Source: Enterobacter hormaechei ATCC 49162
GTDB lineage: Bacteria > Pseudomonadota > Gammaproteobacteria > Enterobacterales > Enterobacteriaceae
Direction of reading: 5' to 3'
Assembly (NCBI RefSeq): GCF_001875655.1
Contig: NZ_MKEQ01000001.1
Span: 1,116,001-1,180,000, forward strand
Length of the DNA: 64,000 bases
Made by a program: the position numbers and the translations under genes. Shown here in pieces: positions 19,568 through 29,700 of the stretch (position 1 is its first letter; each line of letters begins with the position of its first letter). A model generated the notes under the pieces. It did no database searches, was not told the origin of the DNA, and saw nothing but the letters and a program-made list of their open reading frames with translations.

Positions 19568-20851
19568 TCAGGCTTCTATCAGACCCTGGGCGAGATACGC
19601 GCCAGCATCGTGCGCGCCCGGCAGGGCAAAGAAATAGCCGCCGCCGATGGGCTTAATGTACTCCTCCAGCGCTTCGCCGTTGAGCCGCTTCTGCACGGTG
19701 AGGAAGCCCTTCTCCAGATCGTGCTGATAGCAGACAAACAGCAGTCCCATATCAAGCTGCCCGGAGTTGGTCACCCCCAGCGAGTAGCTGTAACCCCTTC
19801 GCATCATCAGGCTGGACTGCGTCTCTTTGGTGCGCGGATTGGCGAGGCGAATATGGCTGTCCAGTGCGATGACATCCCCGTTCGGATCGCGGGCATAGTC
19901 AGGCTCATCGTGCTCATTCTTCATGCCGAGCGGTGCGCCAGTGTGCTTATCGCGGCCGAAGATCGTCTGCTGCTCTTTCAGTGGCGTGCGGTCCCAGAAC
20001 TCCACGTGGAACTGGATGATGCGCACCGCCTGATAGCTGCCGCCTACCGCCCAGGCCGGTTCGCCCTGATCCGCCGTCACCCAGACCACGTTTTTCATCA
20101 GCGCGGCATTGCTGCTGTCCGGGTTGGCGGTGCCGTCTTTGAAACCGAGCAGGTTGACCGGCGTCTCTTTCCCCTTACTGCGCGCGGCGTGGTCAGAGAT
20201 AAATCCTTCCCGCTTCCAGCGCACGCTCAGCAGATCCGGGGTGTGCTTGATGATATCGCGCAGGGCGTGGATCACCGTATCCTGGGTATTGGCGCAGATC
20301 TGCAACAGCAGATCGCCGTGGCACAGCGCCGCGTCGAGAGAGTCATTCGGGAAACGCGTCATTTTTTGCAGCGCTTTCGGCTTCTGCTTCGCCAGTCCGT
20401 AGCGATCGTCAAACAGCGATTCCCCCACCGACACGGTGATGGTCAGGTTATCGGGCGCGATAAACGCTCCGAGGATCCCGGAATCCATCGGCGGCAGGCG
20501 CGGATTCGGTGTTTCCGGCGCCGGACCGCCCGCGGTAAGGAAGGCAATGCGCGTGGTTAACAGCCTGAACAGACGTTCAAGGTCGGCCTTATCACTCGCC
20601 AGCGAATCGAAAGCCACCAGCATCATCGAAGCCTGTTGCGGCGTCAAAATACCCGCCTGGTGCTCGCCATAAAACGGCTGCGTTTCCATACGCGCATCCG
20701 GGGAGAGTGTGCCGGGGGCGGTTTGCGGTTTTGCCGCATGCGCGACCGGGCAACCTCCCGCCAGGGCAAACGCGCCGCCCAGCGCCCCTACCCCTTTCAG
20801 CAACCGACGTCGGGTAGGTTCCGCGACGTCGTACTCGTCATGCTTATTCAT
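19568..20851 (-). CDS. efeB: EfeB, Tat-exported Dyp-type heme peroxidase of the EfeUOB iron importer
   Basis: 427-residue periplasmic peroxidase of the DyP family (formerly YcdB), thought to help oxidise ferrous iron or release iron from heme for EfeU. A twin-arginine signal ([20 protein letters not shown]) occupies residues about 13-32. DyP landmarks are present: [10 protein letters not shown] (GXXDG motif, catalytic Asp) near 235 and [11 protein letters not shown] with the proximal heme His near 330. Length matches E. coli EfeB (423). It is the last gene of efeUOB, three bases after efeO. Confidence 0.95.
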   Translation of the reverse strand: MNKHDEYDVAEPTRRRLLKGVGALGGAFALAGGCPVAHAAKPQTAPGTLSPDARMETQPFYGEHQAGILTPQQASMMLVAFDSLASDKADLERLFRLLTTRIAFLTAGGPAPETPNPRLPPMDSGILGAFIAPDNLTITVSVGESLFDDRYGLAKQKPKALQKMTRFPNDSLDAALCHGDLLLQICANTQDTVIHALRDIIKHTPDLLSVRWKREGFISDHAARSKGKETPVNLLGFKDGTANPDSSNAALMKNVVWVTADQGEPAWAVGGSYQAVRIIQFHVEFWDRTPLKEQQTIFGRDKHTGAPLGMKNEHDEPDYARDPNGDVIALDSHIRLANPRTKETQSSLMMRRGYSYSLGVTNSGQLDMGLLFVCYQHDLEKGFLTVQKRLNGEALEEYIKPIGGGYFFALPGAHDAGAYLAQGLIEA

Positions 20852-20854
20852 CGC

Positions 20855-21982
20855 TTAGTCCAGACCCAGAACGCCACGCAGCAGGGAGAGATCTTCCGCC
20901 AGCGTCGTAATCGGGCCTTTCAGCGCGTTACGGTCAGCATCGGTCAGCTTGTCATAGGTTTCGAACCCGTCTTTCGTGCGGTATTTCGCCAGGATGGTGT
21001 CAACTTTCTTAAAGTTGGCGTCCACTTTCGCCAGCAGTTCGCCGTTCTCTTTTTGCAGCTGAGGCCGCAGGAGATCGACAATTTTCTGTGCGCCGTCAAC
21101 GTTCGCCTGGAAGTCCCACAGGTCGGTGTGGCTGTAGCGATCTTCTTCACCGCTGATTTTGCTCGCGGCCACTTCTTCAATCAGGCCCGCTGCGCCGCCC
21201 ACCACTTTCGACGGCGGGAAGGCCAGTTCGGTGATGCGTTTTTGCAGCTCCAGCACGTCACTGTTGAGCTGATCGGCGTATTTCTCCATCCCTTTGGTAG
21301 CGTTATCGCCAAACAGGGCTTTTTCCAGACGGTGGAAGCCGGTGAATTTCGGATCGGCGGCCTTCTGCTCATAGTCATCTTCACGGGCATCAATGCTGCC
21401 ATCGAGATCGGAGAACAGCTCGGCAATCGGCTCGATGCGCTCGTAGTGCTGACGGGTTGGCGCATACAGGGATTTCGCTTTTTCGATATCGCCCGCTTTC
21501 ACCGCATCGGTAAAGGCTTTGGTACCCGCCACCAGGTTCGCCGTCTCTTTGGTGACGTAGGCTTTATAGGCAGTAATCGCGTCGCCCAGGCTCAACAGGG
21601 CTGTGCCTTTGGCCGCGTCCGCCGTCGCTGCGCCTTTGACGATCAGCTTACCTTTCGGGTTAGTCAGCAGGCCGCAGGTCATCTCATATTCCCCCGGCTG
21701 AAGATTAGCGGTCATCTTCTGGCTGAAGCCTGGCGCGATATTCTCACGCTCTTCCACCACCATCACGCCTTTGAGGATCTCCCACTCCAGCGCCTTCTGG
21801 CTGTGGTTCTGAATAATAAACTGGGTTTTGCCGCTGTTGACGGTGATGGTCATCGGCTCGCACTGCTTATCGTTGACGGTGACTTTTACCTGCGGAATAT
21901 CTGCCGCCTGAGCGGTGAAGGCAGAAGCGAACAGCGCGGCAATGCCTGCGCATAACGCACTACGACGGAACTGATTGGCCAT
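20855..21982 (-). CDS. efeO: EfeO, periplasmic cupredoxin/M75 component of iron importer
   Basis: 375-residue periplasmic protein. A signal peptide (about 1-26, ending TAQA) precedes a cupredoxin-like domain (about 27-120) containing a CEP and an MTCGLL motif. A M75 imelysin-type domain (about 130-375) carries the HXXE motif as [12 protein letters not shown]. It is believed to bind iron and deliver it to EfeU. Length equals E. coli EfeO. It sits between efeU and efeB with short gaps, all in one direction. Confidence 0.95.
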   Translation of the reverse strand: MANQFRRSALCAGIAALFASAFTAQAADIPQVKVTVNDKQCEPMTITVNSGKTQFIIQNHSQKALEWEILKGVMVVEERENIAPGFSQKMTANLQPGEYEMTCGLLTNPKGKLIVKGAATADAAKGTALLSLGDAITAYKAYVTKETANLVAGTKAFTDAVKAGDIEKAKSLYAPTRQHYERIEPIAELFSDLDGSIDAREDDYEQKAADPKFTGFHRLEKALFGDNATKGMEKYADQLNSDVLELQKRITELAFPPSKVVGGAAGLIEEVAASKISGEEDRYSHTDLWDFQANVDGAQKIVDLLRPQLQKENGELLAKVDANFKKVDTILAKYRTKDGFETYDKLTDADRNALKGPITTLAEDLSLLRGVLGLD

Positions 21983-22022
21983 GACTCTTCCCTTTAAAAG
22001 TATGTTGTAACTAAAACAGCAC

Positions 22023-22856
22023 TTACGGCGCGACGCGCGACGTCTGCGAGTCGGTACGCGGCGGCATAACGAACAGGATCAGCGCCGGAACCAGATAGAT
22101 AAAGTACATTGCCACTTCGCTGACGCTCGGCGTTTCCTGGTAGCCAAAGATGCCTTCGAGCAGGGTGCCGGTCAGCGAATGGGTGGACAGAACGTTGCTG
22201 AGGTCAAACGCCACGTCCTGAAAATGGTTCCACAGGCCCGCTTCGTGGAAGGCGCGGATTGCGCCTGCCGCCAGCCCCGCGGCCACCAGCAGAATAAACA
22301 GGCTGGTCCACTTGAAGAACGCGCCCAGGTTGAGGCGAATGCCGCCCCAGTAGAGCAGGAAGCCAAGCACGACGGCGGTTGCCAGCCCGAGCATCGCGCC
22401 CAACGGCGGCCAGATGCCCACGTCCTGCTGGAAGGCCGCGAGCAGGAAAAACACGGATTCCAGGCCTTCACGCGCCACGGCGAAAAAGACCATCATGATC
22501 AGCGCCCAGCCGTGGTGGTTGCCTTTTTGCAGGGCGTTATCCACCGCCTGCTCCAGCTGCACCTTCACGTTGCGGGAGACTTTGCGCATCCAGAAGACCA
22601 TCCACGTCAGGATGAACACCGCAATCACGGCGACGATCCCTTCAAACAGCTCTTGCTCTTTCTGCGGGAATTCACCGGTGGTTTCATTGATAAGAATCCC
22701 CAGCCCCAGGCAGAGCGCCGCGGCAAGGAAAACGCCAACCCACATCACGCCAATCCAGCGCCCACGCTGGGTGCGCTTCAGATAACTGGCGATAAGGCTA
22801 ACAATCAGGGCCGCTTCAAGGCCTTCACGTAACATAATGAGAAAAGGAACAAACAT
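22023..22856 (-). CDS. efeU: EfeU, FTR1-family ferrous iron permease
   Basis: 277-residue inner-membrane permease with seven hydrophobic segments. Both REXXE iron-binding motifs are intact: LREGLEAAL near residue 9 and AREGLESVF near residue 128. In E. coli K-12 this gene is broken by a frameshift; here the frame is continuous, so the EfeUOB system should function. A Fur box lies 58 bases upstream of the ATG. Confidence 0.96.
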   Translation of the reverse strand: MFVPFLIMLREGLEAALIVSLIASYLKRTQRGRWIGVMWVGVFLAAALCLGLGILINETTGEFPQKEQELFEGIVAVIAVFILTWMVFWMRKVSRNVKVQLEQAVDNALQKGNHHGWALIMMVFFAVAREGLESVFFLLAAFQQDVGIWPPLGAMLGLATAVVLGFLLYWGGIRLNLGAFFKWTSLFILLVAAGLAAGAIRAFHEAGLWNHFQDVAFDLSNVLSTHSLTGTLLEGIFGYQETPSVSEVAMYFIYLVPALILFVMPPRTDSQTSRVAP

Positions 22857-22913
22857 GCCGACACCTTAAATGTTTATCGCGGTCAACTGATGCAAAGAAA
22901 GGTAAATTCTTGT

Positions 22914-22932
22914 GATAGTGATTATCATTACG
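22914..22932 (-). promoter_or_regulatory. Fur box upstream of efeUOB
   Basis: GATAGTGATTATCATTACG matches the 19-base Fur consensus (GATAATGATAATCATTATC) at most positions. E. coli efeU is Fur- and CpxR-controlled. Confidence 0.75.
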
Positions 22933-23107
22933 GCAAGAAGAAAAACAAGCGAAATGTGTTGCGTTTTAATGACCAGATGTAAACGCATTGCGGAGTAATA
23001 ATTGCATGAGTAACCGTTACGTTTATAAGGTATAACGAAAATGCCCATTTACGGTTAACCGGGGCTGTGGCTAAATGTCCGCCTCGCAAACCAACCGATC
23101 ATAAACC

Positions 23108-24292
23108 ATGTTTAAAATTGTCCATTTCCTGCTGGCGCTGGTCATTATTCTTGCCCTTGCCTGGCTGGTGAGTTTCGACCGCCGAAAAATTAGTATTCGT
23201 TTTGTTTTACAGCTGATCGTCATTGAAATTGCGCTGGCGTTCTTTTTCCTCCACGCAGAAAGCGGCCTGTTTATTATTAAATACGTCTCCGGTTTCTTTG
23301 AATCGCTGCTTAAATTCGCCGCCGAAGGGACGAATTTCGTCTTTGGCGGAATGGGGGAAAAAGGGCTGGCGTTCATTTTCCTTGGCGTGCTGTGTCCGAT
23401 TATTTTTATCTCTGCGCTGATTGGTATTCTTCAGCACTGGCGAATACTGCCGATCTTTATTCGGGTTATCGGCACGCTGCTGTCAAAACTGAACGGCATG
23501 GGCAAGCTGGAATCCTTTAACGCGGTAAGCTCGCTGATCCTCGGGCAATCGGAAAACTTCATTGCCTACAAGGGTGTACTGGGGGATCTCTCCTCGCGTC
23601 GTCTGTTCACCATGGCCGCAACCGCCATGTCGACGGTCTCTCTGTCGATTGTCGGGGCGTATATGACCATGCTGGACGCCAAATTTGTCGTTGCGGCGCT
23701 GATCCTGAACATGTTCAGTACTTTTATTATTCTCTCCGTCATTAACCCGGCCCGCCCGGAAGCCGAACCCGATATCAAACTGGAAAAACTGCATGAGTCC
23801 CAGAGCTTCTTTGAAATGCTGGGCGAGTATATTCTGGCCGGTTTTAAGGTGGCGATGATTATTCTGGCGATGCTGATTGGCTTTATCGCCCTTATTAGCG
23901 CCGTTAATGCCCTCTTCTCCAGCGTATTCGGCATGAGCTTCCAGCAGATCCTGGGTTACGTGTTCTATCCCCTGGCGTGGCTTATCGGGATTCCGCTGAG
24001 CGATGCGCTAAACGCGGGCAGCATTATGGCAACGAAACTGGTGGCGAATGAATTTGTGGCGATGATCGAGCTGCAAAAAATAGCCCACCAGATGTCACCG
24101 CGCGGGCTGGGTATTTTGTCCGTGTTCCTGGTGTCGTTCGCGAACTTCGCCTCCATTGGGATTGTAGCGGGGGCAATAAAAGGCCTGAACGAGCAACAGG
24201 GTAACGTGGTGTCGCGGTTTGGTCTGCGTCTGGTGTACGGCGCGACGCTGGTGAGTTTGCTGTCGGCGAGCTTTGCGGGGTTGGTGCTGTAA
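23108..24292 (+). CDS. CNT-family nucleoside transporter (NupC-like)
   Basis: 394-residue concentrative nucleoside transporter, an H+- or Na+-coupled inner-membrane importer. Family motifs are [17 protein letters not shown] near residues 148-164 and [16 protein letters not shown] near 303-318, where the EF-containing segments line the nucleoside site. About ten hydrophobic segments are visible. It is homologous to E. coli NupC (400) and the YeiJ/PsuT group; which substrate it prefers is not evident. E. coli has no such gene at this locus. A terminator separates it from the convergent lipoprotein gene. Confidence 0.9.
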   Translation: MFKIVHFLLALVIILALAWLVSFDRRKISIRFVLQLIVIEIALAFFFLHAESGLFIIKYVSGFFESLLKFAAEGTNFVFGGMGEKGLAFIFLGVLCPIIFISALIGILQHWRILPIFIRVIGTLLSKLNGMGKLESFNAVSSLILGQSENFIAYKGVLGDLSSRRLFTMAATAMSTVSLSIVGAYMTMLDAKFVVAALILNMFSTFIILSVINPARPEAEPDIKLEKLHESQSFFEMLGEYILAGFKVAMIILAMLIGFIALISAVNALFSSVFGMSFQQILGYVFYPLAWLIGIPLSDALNAGSIMATKLVANEFVAMIELQKIAHQMSPRGLGILSVFLVSFANFASIGIVAGAIKGLNEQQGNVVSRFGLRLVYGATLVSLLSASFAGLVL

Positions 24293-24330
24293 GTTTTGTG
24301 CCCGGCGGCGCTTCGCTACAATACAACAAC

Positions 24331-24351
24331 GGCGGGATATCCCGCCGTTTT
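24331..24351. terminator. Bidirectional terminator after the CNT transporter gene
   Basis: GGCGGGAT/ATCCCGCC palindrome with AACAAC on the left and TTTTTATT on the right, between two convergent genes. Confidence 0.82.
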
Positions 24352-24353
24352 TA

Positions 24354-24773
24354 TTAGAACTGCACGCACACCGGCTGGTCGACGCGCATCACCGACTCCT
24401 GCGCGAAGCGTGATTTATAAATCCCGCGTAACGCTTCGATATTTGTTTCGCTCTGCGCATCTTTACCGTGGATCAGCATCAACGCTTTGCTGGGTTCACG
24501 CGCCACTTGTCCGTTGTTACCCAGCCACTGCCCGCGCGCATCAAACACCGTTAAGCCATCGCGAAAGCGCGGCGTCACGTCCTGGTCAACAAACTGCTGC
24601 CACTCGCTACCGGTAATCTGCGCCCCTGCCGGACGGTTTAAGCCGAAATAGAGCGTGGTCTGCTGCATCTGGTTATCCGCTTTGCAGATGTCAGTCGCCG
24701 TATTCTGCGACGGTGCCGTACAGCCTGCCAGCAACACGAATGCCGCCGCCATCAACCCTGTTTTAATCATCAT
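24354..24773 (-). CDS. DUF3574 lipoprotein
   Basis: 139-residue predicted lipoprotein. Residues 1-18 form a type II signal with lipobox LLAGC. The remainder resembles the DUF3574 family: segments TLYFGLNRPAGAQITGSEWQ, TPRFRDGLTVFDARGQW and an acid-free C-terminus ending VCVQF. The function of the family is not known. It is downstream of putP in the same orientation, separated by a palindromic repeat. Confidence 0.8.
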   Translation of the reverse strand: MMIKTGLMAAAFVLLAGCTAPSQNTATDICKADNQMQQTTLYFGLNRPAGAQITGSEWQQFVDQDVTPRFRDGLTVFDARGQWLGNNGQVAREPSKALMLIHGKDAQSETNIEALRGIYKSRFAQESVMRVDQPVCVQF

Positions 24774-24803
24774 TTATTATTACTCACACTGGTGAACGAT
24801 CTG

Positions 24804-24838
24804 TCCCCTCTCCCCTTTGGGGAGAGGGTTAGGGTGAG
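24804..24838. repeat. GC-rich palindromic repeat between putP and the lipoprotein gene
   Basis: CCCCTCTCCCC, TTTG, GGGGAGAGGG, then TTAGGGTGAGG. It is the same family as at 13273 and 31165, with perfect arms, so it can form a strong hairpin after putP. Confidence 0.8.
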
Positions 24839-24845
24839 GAGAAAA

Positions 24846-26354
24846 TTATTCTGCCTGAAGCTTAGACGGCGGCGCGGTGTGGTAATGCGCGTCCGCATCC
24901 GCGAAGCGCTTCTGGATAGAGGCAGAAGGCGCTTTACCCAGCAGGCTGAACACCACAATGCCGATGCTGCCGAAGATGAAGCCCGGAATGATTTCGTACA
25001 GGCCCAGCCACGCGAACTGTTTCCAGACGATAACGGTCACCGCCCCGATGATCATCCCCGCAAGCGCGCCGTTACGGGTCATGCGAGACCACATGACGGA
25101 GAACAGAACGACCGGACCAAACGCGGCACCGAAGCCCGCCCACGCGTAGCTCACGAGGCCCAGCACGCGGTTATCCGGGTTGGCCGCCAGCGAAATCGCC
25201 ACCAGCGCCACGGCCAGCACCATAAAGCGCCCTACCCACACCAGCTCTTTCTGGCTCGCGTTTTTACGCAGGAAGGCTTTGTAGAGGTCTTCGGTGATCG
25301 CACTGGAGCAGACCAGCAGCTGGCAGCTTAGGGTGGACATGACCGCCGCCAGGATCGCGGAGAGCAGGATACCGGCAATCCACGGGTTAAACAGAACCTG
25401 CGCCAGCTCGATGAACACGCGCTCGGCGTTCTGGTTCACCGCGCCCGCCTGCGCCGGGTTGTTGTTGAAGTACGCGATACCGAAGAAGCCGACCGCACAC
25501 GCCCCCGCCAGACACAGGATCATCCACGTCATACTGATACGACGCGCGTGAACGATGGTGTGGTGAGAATCCGCCGCCATAAAGCGCGCCAGAATGTGCG
25601 GCTGACCGAAGTAGCCCAGACCCCAGCCCATCAGAGAGACGATGGCCACAAAGTTCAGCCCTTTCAGCATGTCGACGTTTTCAATGCTCTTCTGCTTGAT
25701 CACTTCCAGCGATTCACCAAAACCGCCGACGGTGAAAATCACAATCACCGGGGTTAGGATCAGGGCGAAAATCATCAGGCTCGCCTGTACGGTGTCGGTC
25801 CAGCTTACCGCCAGGAACCCGCCCACGAAGGTATAGAGGATAGTCGCGGCCGCACCGGCCCACAGCGCCGTTTCGTAGTTCATGCCGAAGGTGCTTTCGA
25901 ACAGACGCGCGCCCGCCACGATGCCCGAGGCACAGTAGATGGTGAAGAACAGCAGGATCACTAACGCGGAGATAATGCGCAGGATACGGCTGTTATCTTC
26001 AAAGCGTCCGGTGAAGTAGTCCGGCAGCGTCAGGGCGTTGTTGTTGGCTTCGGTGTGCACGCGCAGACGGCCTGCAACCAGCTTCCAGTTGATCCAGGCG
26101 CCGACGGTCAGGCCGATGGCGATCCAGCTTTCGGAGATCCCGGAGATGAAAATCGCGCCCGGCAGACCCATCAGCAGCCAGCCGCTCATGTCGGATGCAC
26201 CCGCAGAGAGCGCGGTGACCATCGGGCCTAAACTGCGGCCGCCGAGGATGTAGTCGTCAAAGTTTTTAGTGGAACGCCATGCCAAAAACCCTATCAGGAT
26301 CATGCCAAAAATATAAACGAGAAATGTCACCAGCATCGGTGTGCTAATAGCCAT
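24846..26354 (-). CDS. putP: Sodium/proline symporter PutP
   Basis: 502-residue Na+/proline symporter of the SSS family with 13 hydrophobic segments. The family hallmarks SAGASDMSGWLLMGLPGA (residues 50-67, containing the Na+-site residues) and LGYFGQPHILARFMAA are intact. The chain matches E. coli PutP end to end. It diverges from putA over a 422-base control region, which in E. coli is repressed by PutA in the absence of proline. Confidence 0.97.
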   Translation of the reverse strand: MAISTPMLVTFLVYIFGMILIGFLAWRSTKNFDDYILGGRSLGPMVTALSAGASDMSGWLLMGLPGAIFISGISESWIAIGLTVGAWINWKLVAGRLRVHTEANNNALTLPDYFTGRFEDNSRILRIISALVILLFFTIYCASGIVAGARLFESTFGMNYETALWAGAAATILYTFVGGFLAVSWTDTVQASLMIFALILTPVIVIFTVGGFGESLEVIKQKSIENVDMLKGLNFVAIVSLMGWGLGYFGQPHILARFMAADSHHTIVHARRISMTWMILCLAGACAVGFFGIAYFNNNPAQAGAVNQNAERVFIELAQVLFNPWIAGILLSAILAAVMSTLSCQLLVCSSAITEDLYKAFLRKNASQKELVWVGRFMVLAVALVAISLAANPDNRVLGLVSYAWAGFGAAFGPVVLFSVMWSRMTRNGALAGMIIGAVTVIVWKQFAWLGLYEIIPGFIFGSIGIVVFSLLGKAPSASIQKRFADADAHYHTAPPSKLQAE

Positions 26355-26776
26355 TTAAATTCTCCAAAATGTCGAGCGACAACCGTCCGGGTTGCCTTGT
26401 TATGTCATCACCGGAACGTAGTGATGTGTGTATGTATTTCCGTTGGGCGCGCTATCCTGCCGTATACGCATCCCACTGACAAACGATTTAACACTGCATT
26501 TACATGAATTTCATCCCTGGTTTTATACGTCTTTCCTATAGGTTGCACTTGCTCACGCTTTTACGGGTTGCACCTTTAAAAAGTGTTAAGCACCGCATAA
26601 AAACTGGGCTTAGAAACTACCGCGCGTTCTTTTTCTCAGCTAACTAATCGTTAACAATCCATTCATTTTCCAGCTTGCAAACCAGGTCACATTTAACACG
26701 GTTGCACAAAGTTGCAACATGGTGGATATTTCACGCTATCAACAGAACGCTATTACAGAACAACAGGAGTTTTGGC
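26355..26776. promoter_or_regulatory. putP-putA divergent control region with PutA operator motifs
   Basis: 422 bases without a gene. GTTGCA, the hexamer recognised by the PutA ribbon-helix-helix domain in E. coli, occurs at 26542-26547, 26567-26572, 26701-26706 and 26711-26716. The last one overlaps its reverse complement TGCAAC at 26713-26718. The grouping into two clusters, one toward each gene, fits repression of both by PutA. Promoter elements could not be fixed. Confidence 0.75.
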
Positions 26777-29700
26777 ATGGGGATGACCACCATGGGGGTT
26801 AAGCTGGATGACGCTACCCGCGAACGGATTAAGACCGCTGCGACCCGCATCGACCGCACACCGCACTGGTTAATCAAGCAGGCGATTTTTAACTATCTGG
26901 AAAGACTGGAGAGTGAGGAAGGTCTGCCGGAGCTGCCTGCCCTGCTGGCGGGCGCAGCGAACGAAAGCGAAGAGGCTGCGACGGCTGTGGAAGAAAACCA
27001 CCAGCCGTTCCTCGAATTTGCCGAGCAGATCCTGCCGCAGTCCGTCAGCCGCGCCGCCATTACCGGCGCTTACCGCCGTGCTGAAACCGACGCCGTGCCG
27101 ATGCTGCTGGAGCAGGCGCGCCTGCCGGAAGCCGTTGCCGCCCAGGCGCACAGTCTGGCGTATCAGCTCGCCGACAAGCTGCGTAACCAGAAAACCGCCA
27201 GCGGACGCGCCGGTATGGTGCAGAGTCTGTTGCAGGAGTTCTCCCTCTCCTCGCAGGAGGGCGTGGCGCTGATGTGCCTGGCGGAAGCGCTGCTGCGTAT
27301 TCCGGATAAAGCCACCCGCGACGCGCTGATCCGCGACAAGATCAGCAACGGCAACTGGCACTCCCACATTGGCCGCAGTCCGTCCCTGTTCGTTAACGCC
27401 GCCACCTGGGGTCTGCTGTTTACCGGCAAGCTGGTCTCGACCCATAACGAGGCCAACCTCTCCCGCTCCCTGAACCGCATCATCGGCAAGAGCGGCGAGC
27501 CGCTGATCCGCAAGGGCGTGGACATGGCGATGCGCCTGATGGGCGAGCAATTCGTCACCGGGGAAACCATTGCTGAAGCGCTGGCGAACGCCCGCAAGCT
27601 GGAAGATAAAGGCTTCCGCTACTCCTACGACATGCTGGGCGAAGCGGCGCTGACCGCCGCCGACGCGCAGGCCTACATGGTCTCTTACCAGCAGGCGATC
27701 CACGCCATCGGTAAAGCGTCGAACGGTCGCGGCATTTATGAAGGCCCGGGCATCTCTATCAAGCTTTCCGCCCTGCACCCGCGCTACAGCCGCGCGCAGT
27801 ACGACCGGGTGATGGAAGAACTCTACCCGCGCCTGAAGTCCCTGACCCTGCTGGCGCGCCAGTATGACATCGGCATCAACATCGACGCCGAAGAGGCAGA
27901 CCGTCTGGAGATCTCCCTCGATCTGCTGGAAAAACTGTGCTTCGAGCCGGAGCTGGCGGGCTGGAACGGGATTGGTTTCGTTATTCAGGCCTACCAGAAA
28001 CGCTGTCCGTTCGTCATTGACTACCTGATTGATCTCGCCAGCCGCAGCCGTCGCCGACTGATGATCCGTCTGGTGAAAGGCGCCTACTGGGACAGCGAAA
28101 TCAAGCGCGCCCAGATGGAAGGTCTGGAGGGCTATCCGGTCTATACCCGCAAGGTGTACACCGACGTCTCTTACCTCGCCTGTGCGAAAAAACTGCTTGG
28201 CGTGCCTAACCTGATTTATCCGCAGTTCGCGACCCACAACGCCCATACTCTGGCGGCGATCTACACCCTGGCCGGGCAGAACTACTATCCGGGCCAGTAC
28301 GAATTCCAGTGCCTGCACGGCATGGGTGAACCGCTGTACGAACAGGTGACCGGTAAAGTGGCGGACGGCAAGCTGAACCGTCCGTGCCGTATCTATGCCC
28401 CTGTGGGCACCCACGAAACCCTGCTGGCCTACCTGGTACGTCGTCTGCTGGAGAACGGGGCGAACACCTCCTTCGTTAACCGCATCGCCGACACCACCCT
28501 GCCGCTGGACGAGCTGGTAGCCGATCCGGTGCAGGCCGTTGAGAAGATGGCGGCGCAGGAAGGGCAGATTGGTCTGCCGCATCCGAAGATTGCCCTGCCG
28601 CGCGAGCTGTATGGTGCAGGCCGCGTCAACTCAGCCGGTCTGGATCTCGCCAACGAACACCGTCTCGCGTCGCTCTCCTCTGCCCTGCTTAACAGCGCAT
28701 TGCAGAAGTGGCAGGCCAAACCGATCCTTGAGCAGTCCGTTGAGGACGGTGAAATGCAGCCGGTGATCAACCCGGCAGAGCCGAAAGATATCGTTGGCTA
28801 CGTGCGTGAAGCGACCGAAGCGGAAGTGGATCAGGCGCTGGAAAACGCGGTCAACAACGCGCCAATCTGGTTCGCCACCCCACCGCAGGAGCGTGCTGCC
28901 ATACTGGAACGCGCGGCGGTGCTGATGGAAGATCAGATGCAGTCGCTCATCGGCATTCTGGTGCGTGAAGCGGGTAAAACCTTCAGCAATGCCATCGCCG
29001 AAGTGCGCGAGGCGGTCGACTTCCTGCACTACTACGCCGGTCAGGTGCGCGATGATTTTGATAACGAAACCCACCGTCCGCTGGGTCCGGTCGTCTGTAT
29101 CAGCCCGTGGAACTTCCCGCTGGCGATCTTCACCGGCCAGATTGCCGCCGCCCTTGCCGCAGGCAACAGCGTGCTGGCAAAACCGGCAGAGCAGACCCCG
29201 CTGATTGCCGCGCAGGGCATCAATATTCTTCTGGAAGCCGGCGTACCGGCGGGCGTGGTACAACTGCTGCCGGGCCGTGGTGAAACCGTCGGGGCCAAAC
29301 TGACCTCCGATAACCGCGTGCGCGGCGTGATGTTTACCGGCTCGACCGAAGTGGCCTCCCTGCTGCAACGCAACATCGCCACCCGTCTGGATGCGCAGGG
29401 CCGTCCAACGCCGCTGATCGCTGAAACCGGCGGCATGAACGCCATGATTGTCGACTCCTCCGCGCTCACCGAGCAGGTCGTTGTTGACGTGCTGGCCTCT
29501 GCCTTCGACAGCGCGGGCCAACGCTGTTCCGCCCTACGTGTACTGTGTTTACAGGATGACGTGGCTGACCACACGCTGAAGATGCTGCGCGGTGCGATGG
29601 CGGAATGCCGCATGGGCAACCCGGGCCGTCTCACCACCGACATCGGGCCGGTGATCGACGCGGAAGCCAAAGCCAACATTGAAAACCACATTCAGACCAT

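Noticed and set aside
20636-21955. 439-residue frame antisense to efeO/efeB
   Set aside because: Shadow of efeO; composition unlike a real protein and no start signal.
26870-28582. 570-residue frame antisense to putA (with others at 28631-29521 and 29549-30553)
   Set aside because: Mirrors the GC-rich codons of PutA on the other strand, has no ribosome site or recognisable domain, and is rich in His, Gln and Arg as such shadows are.
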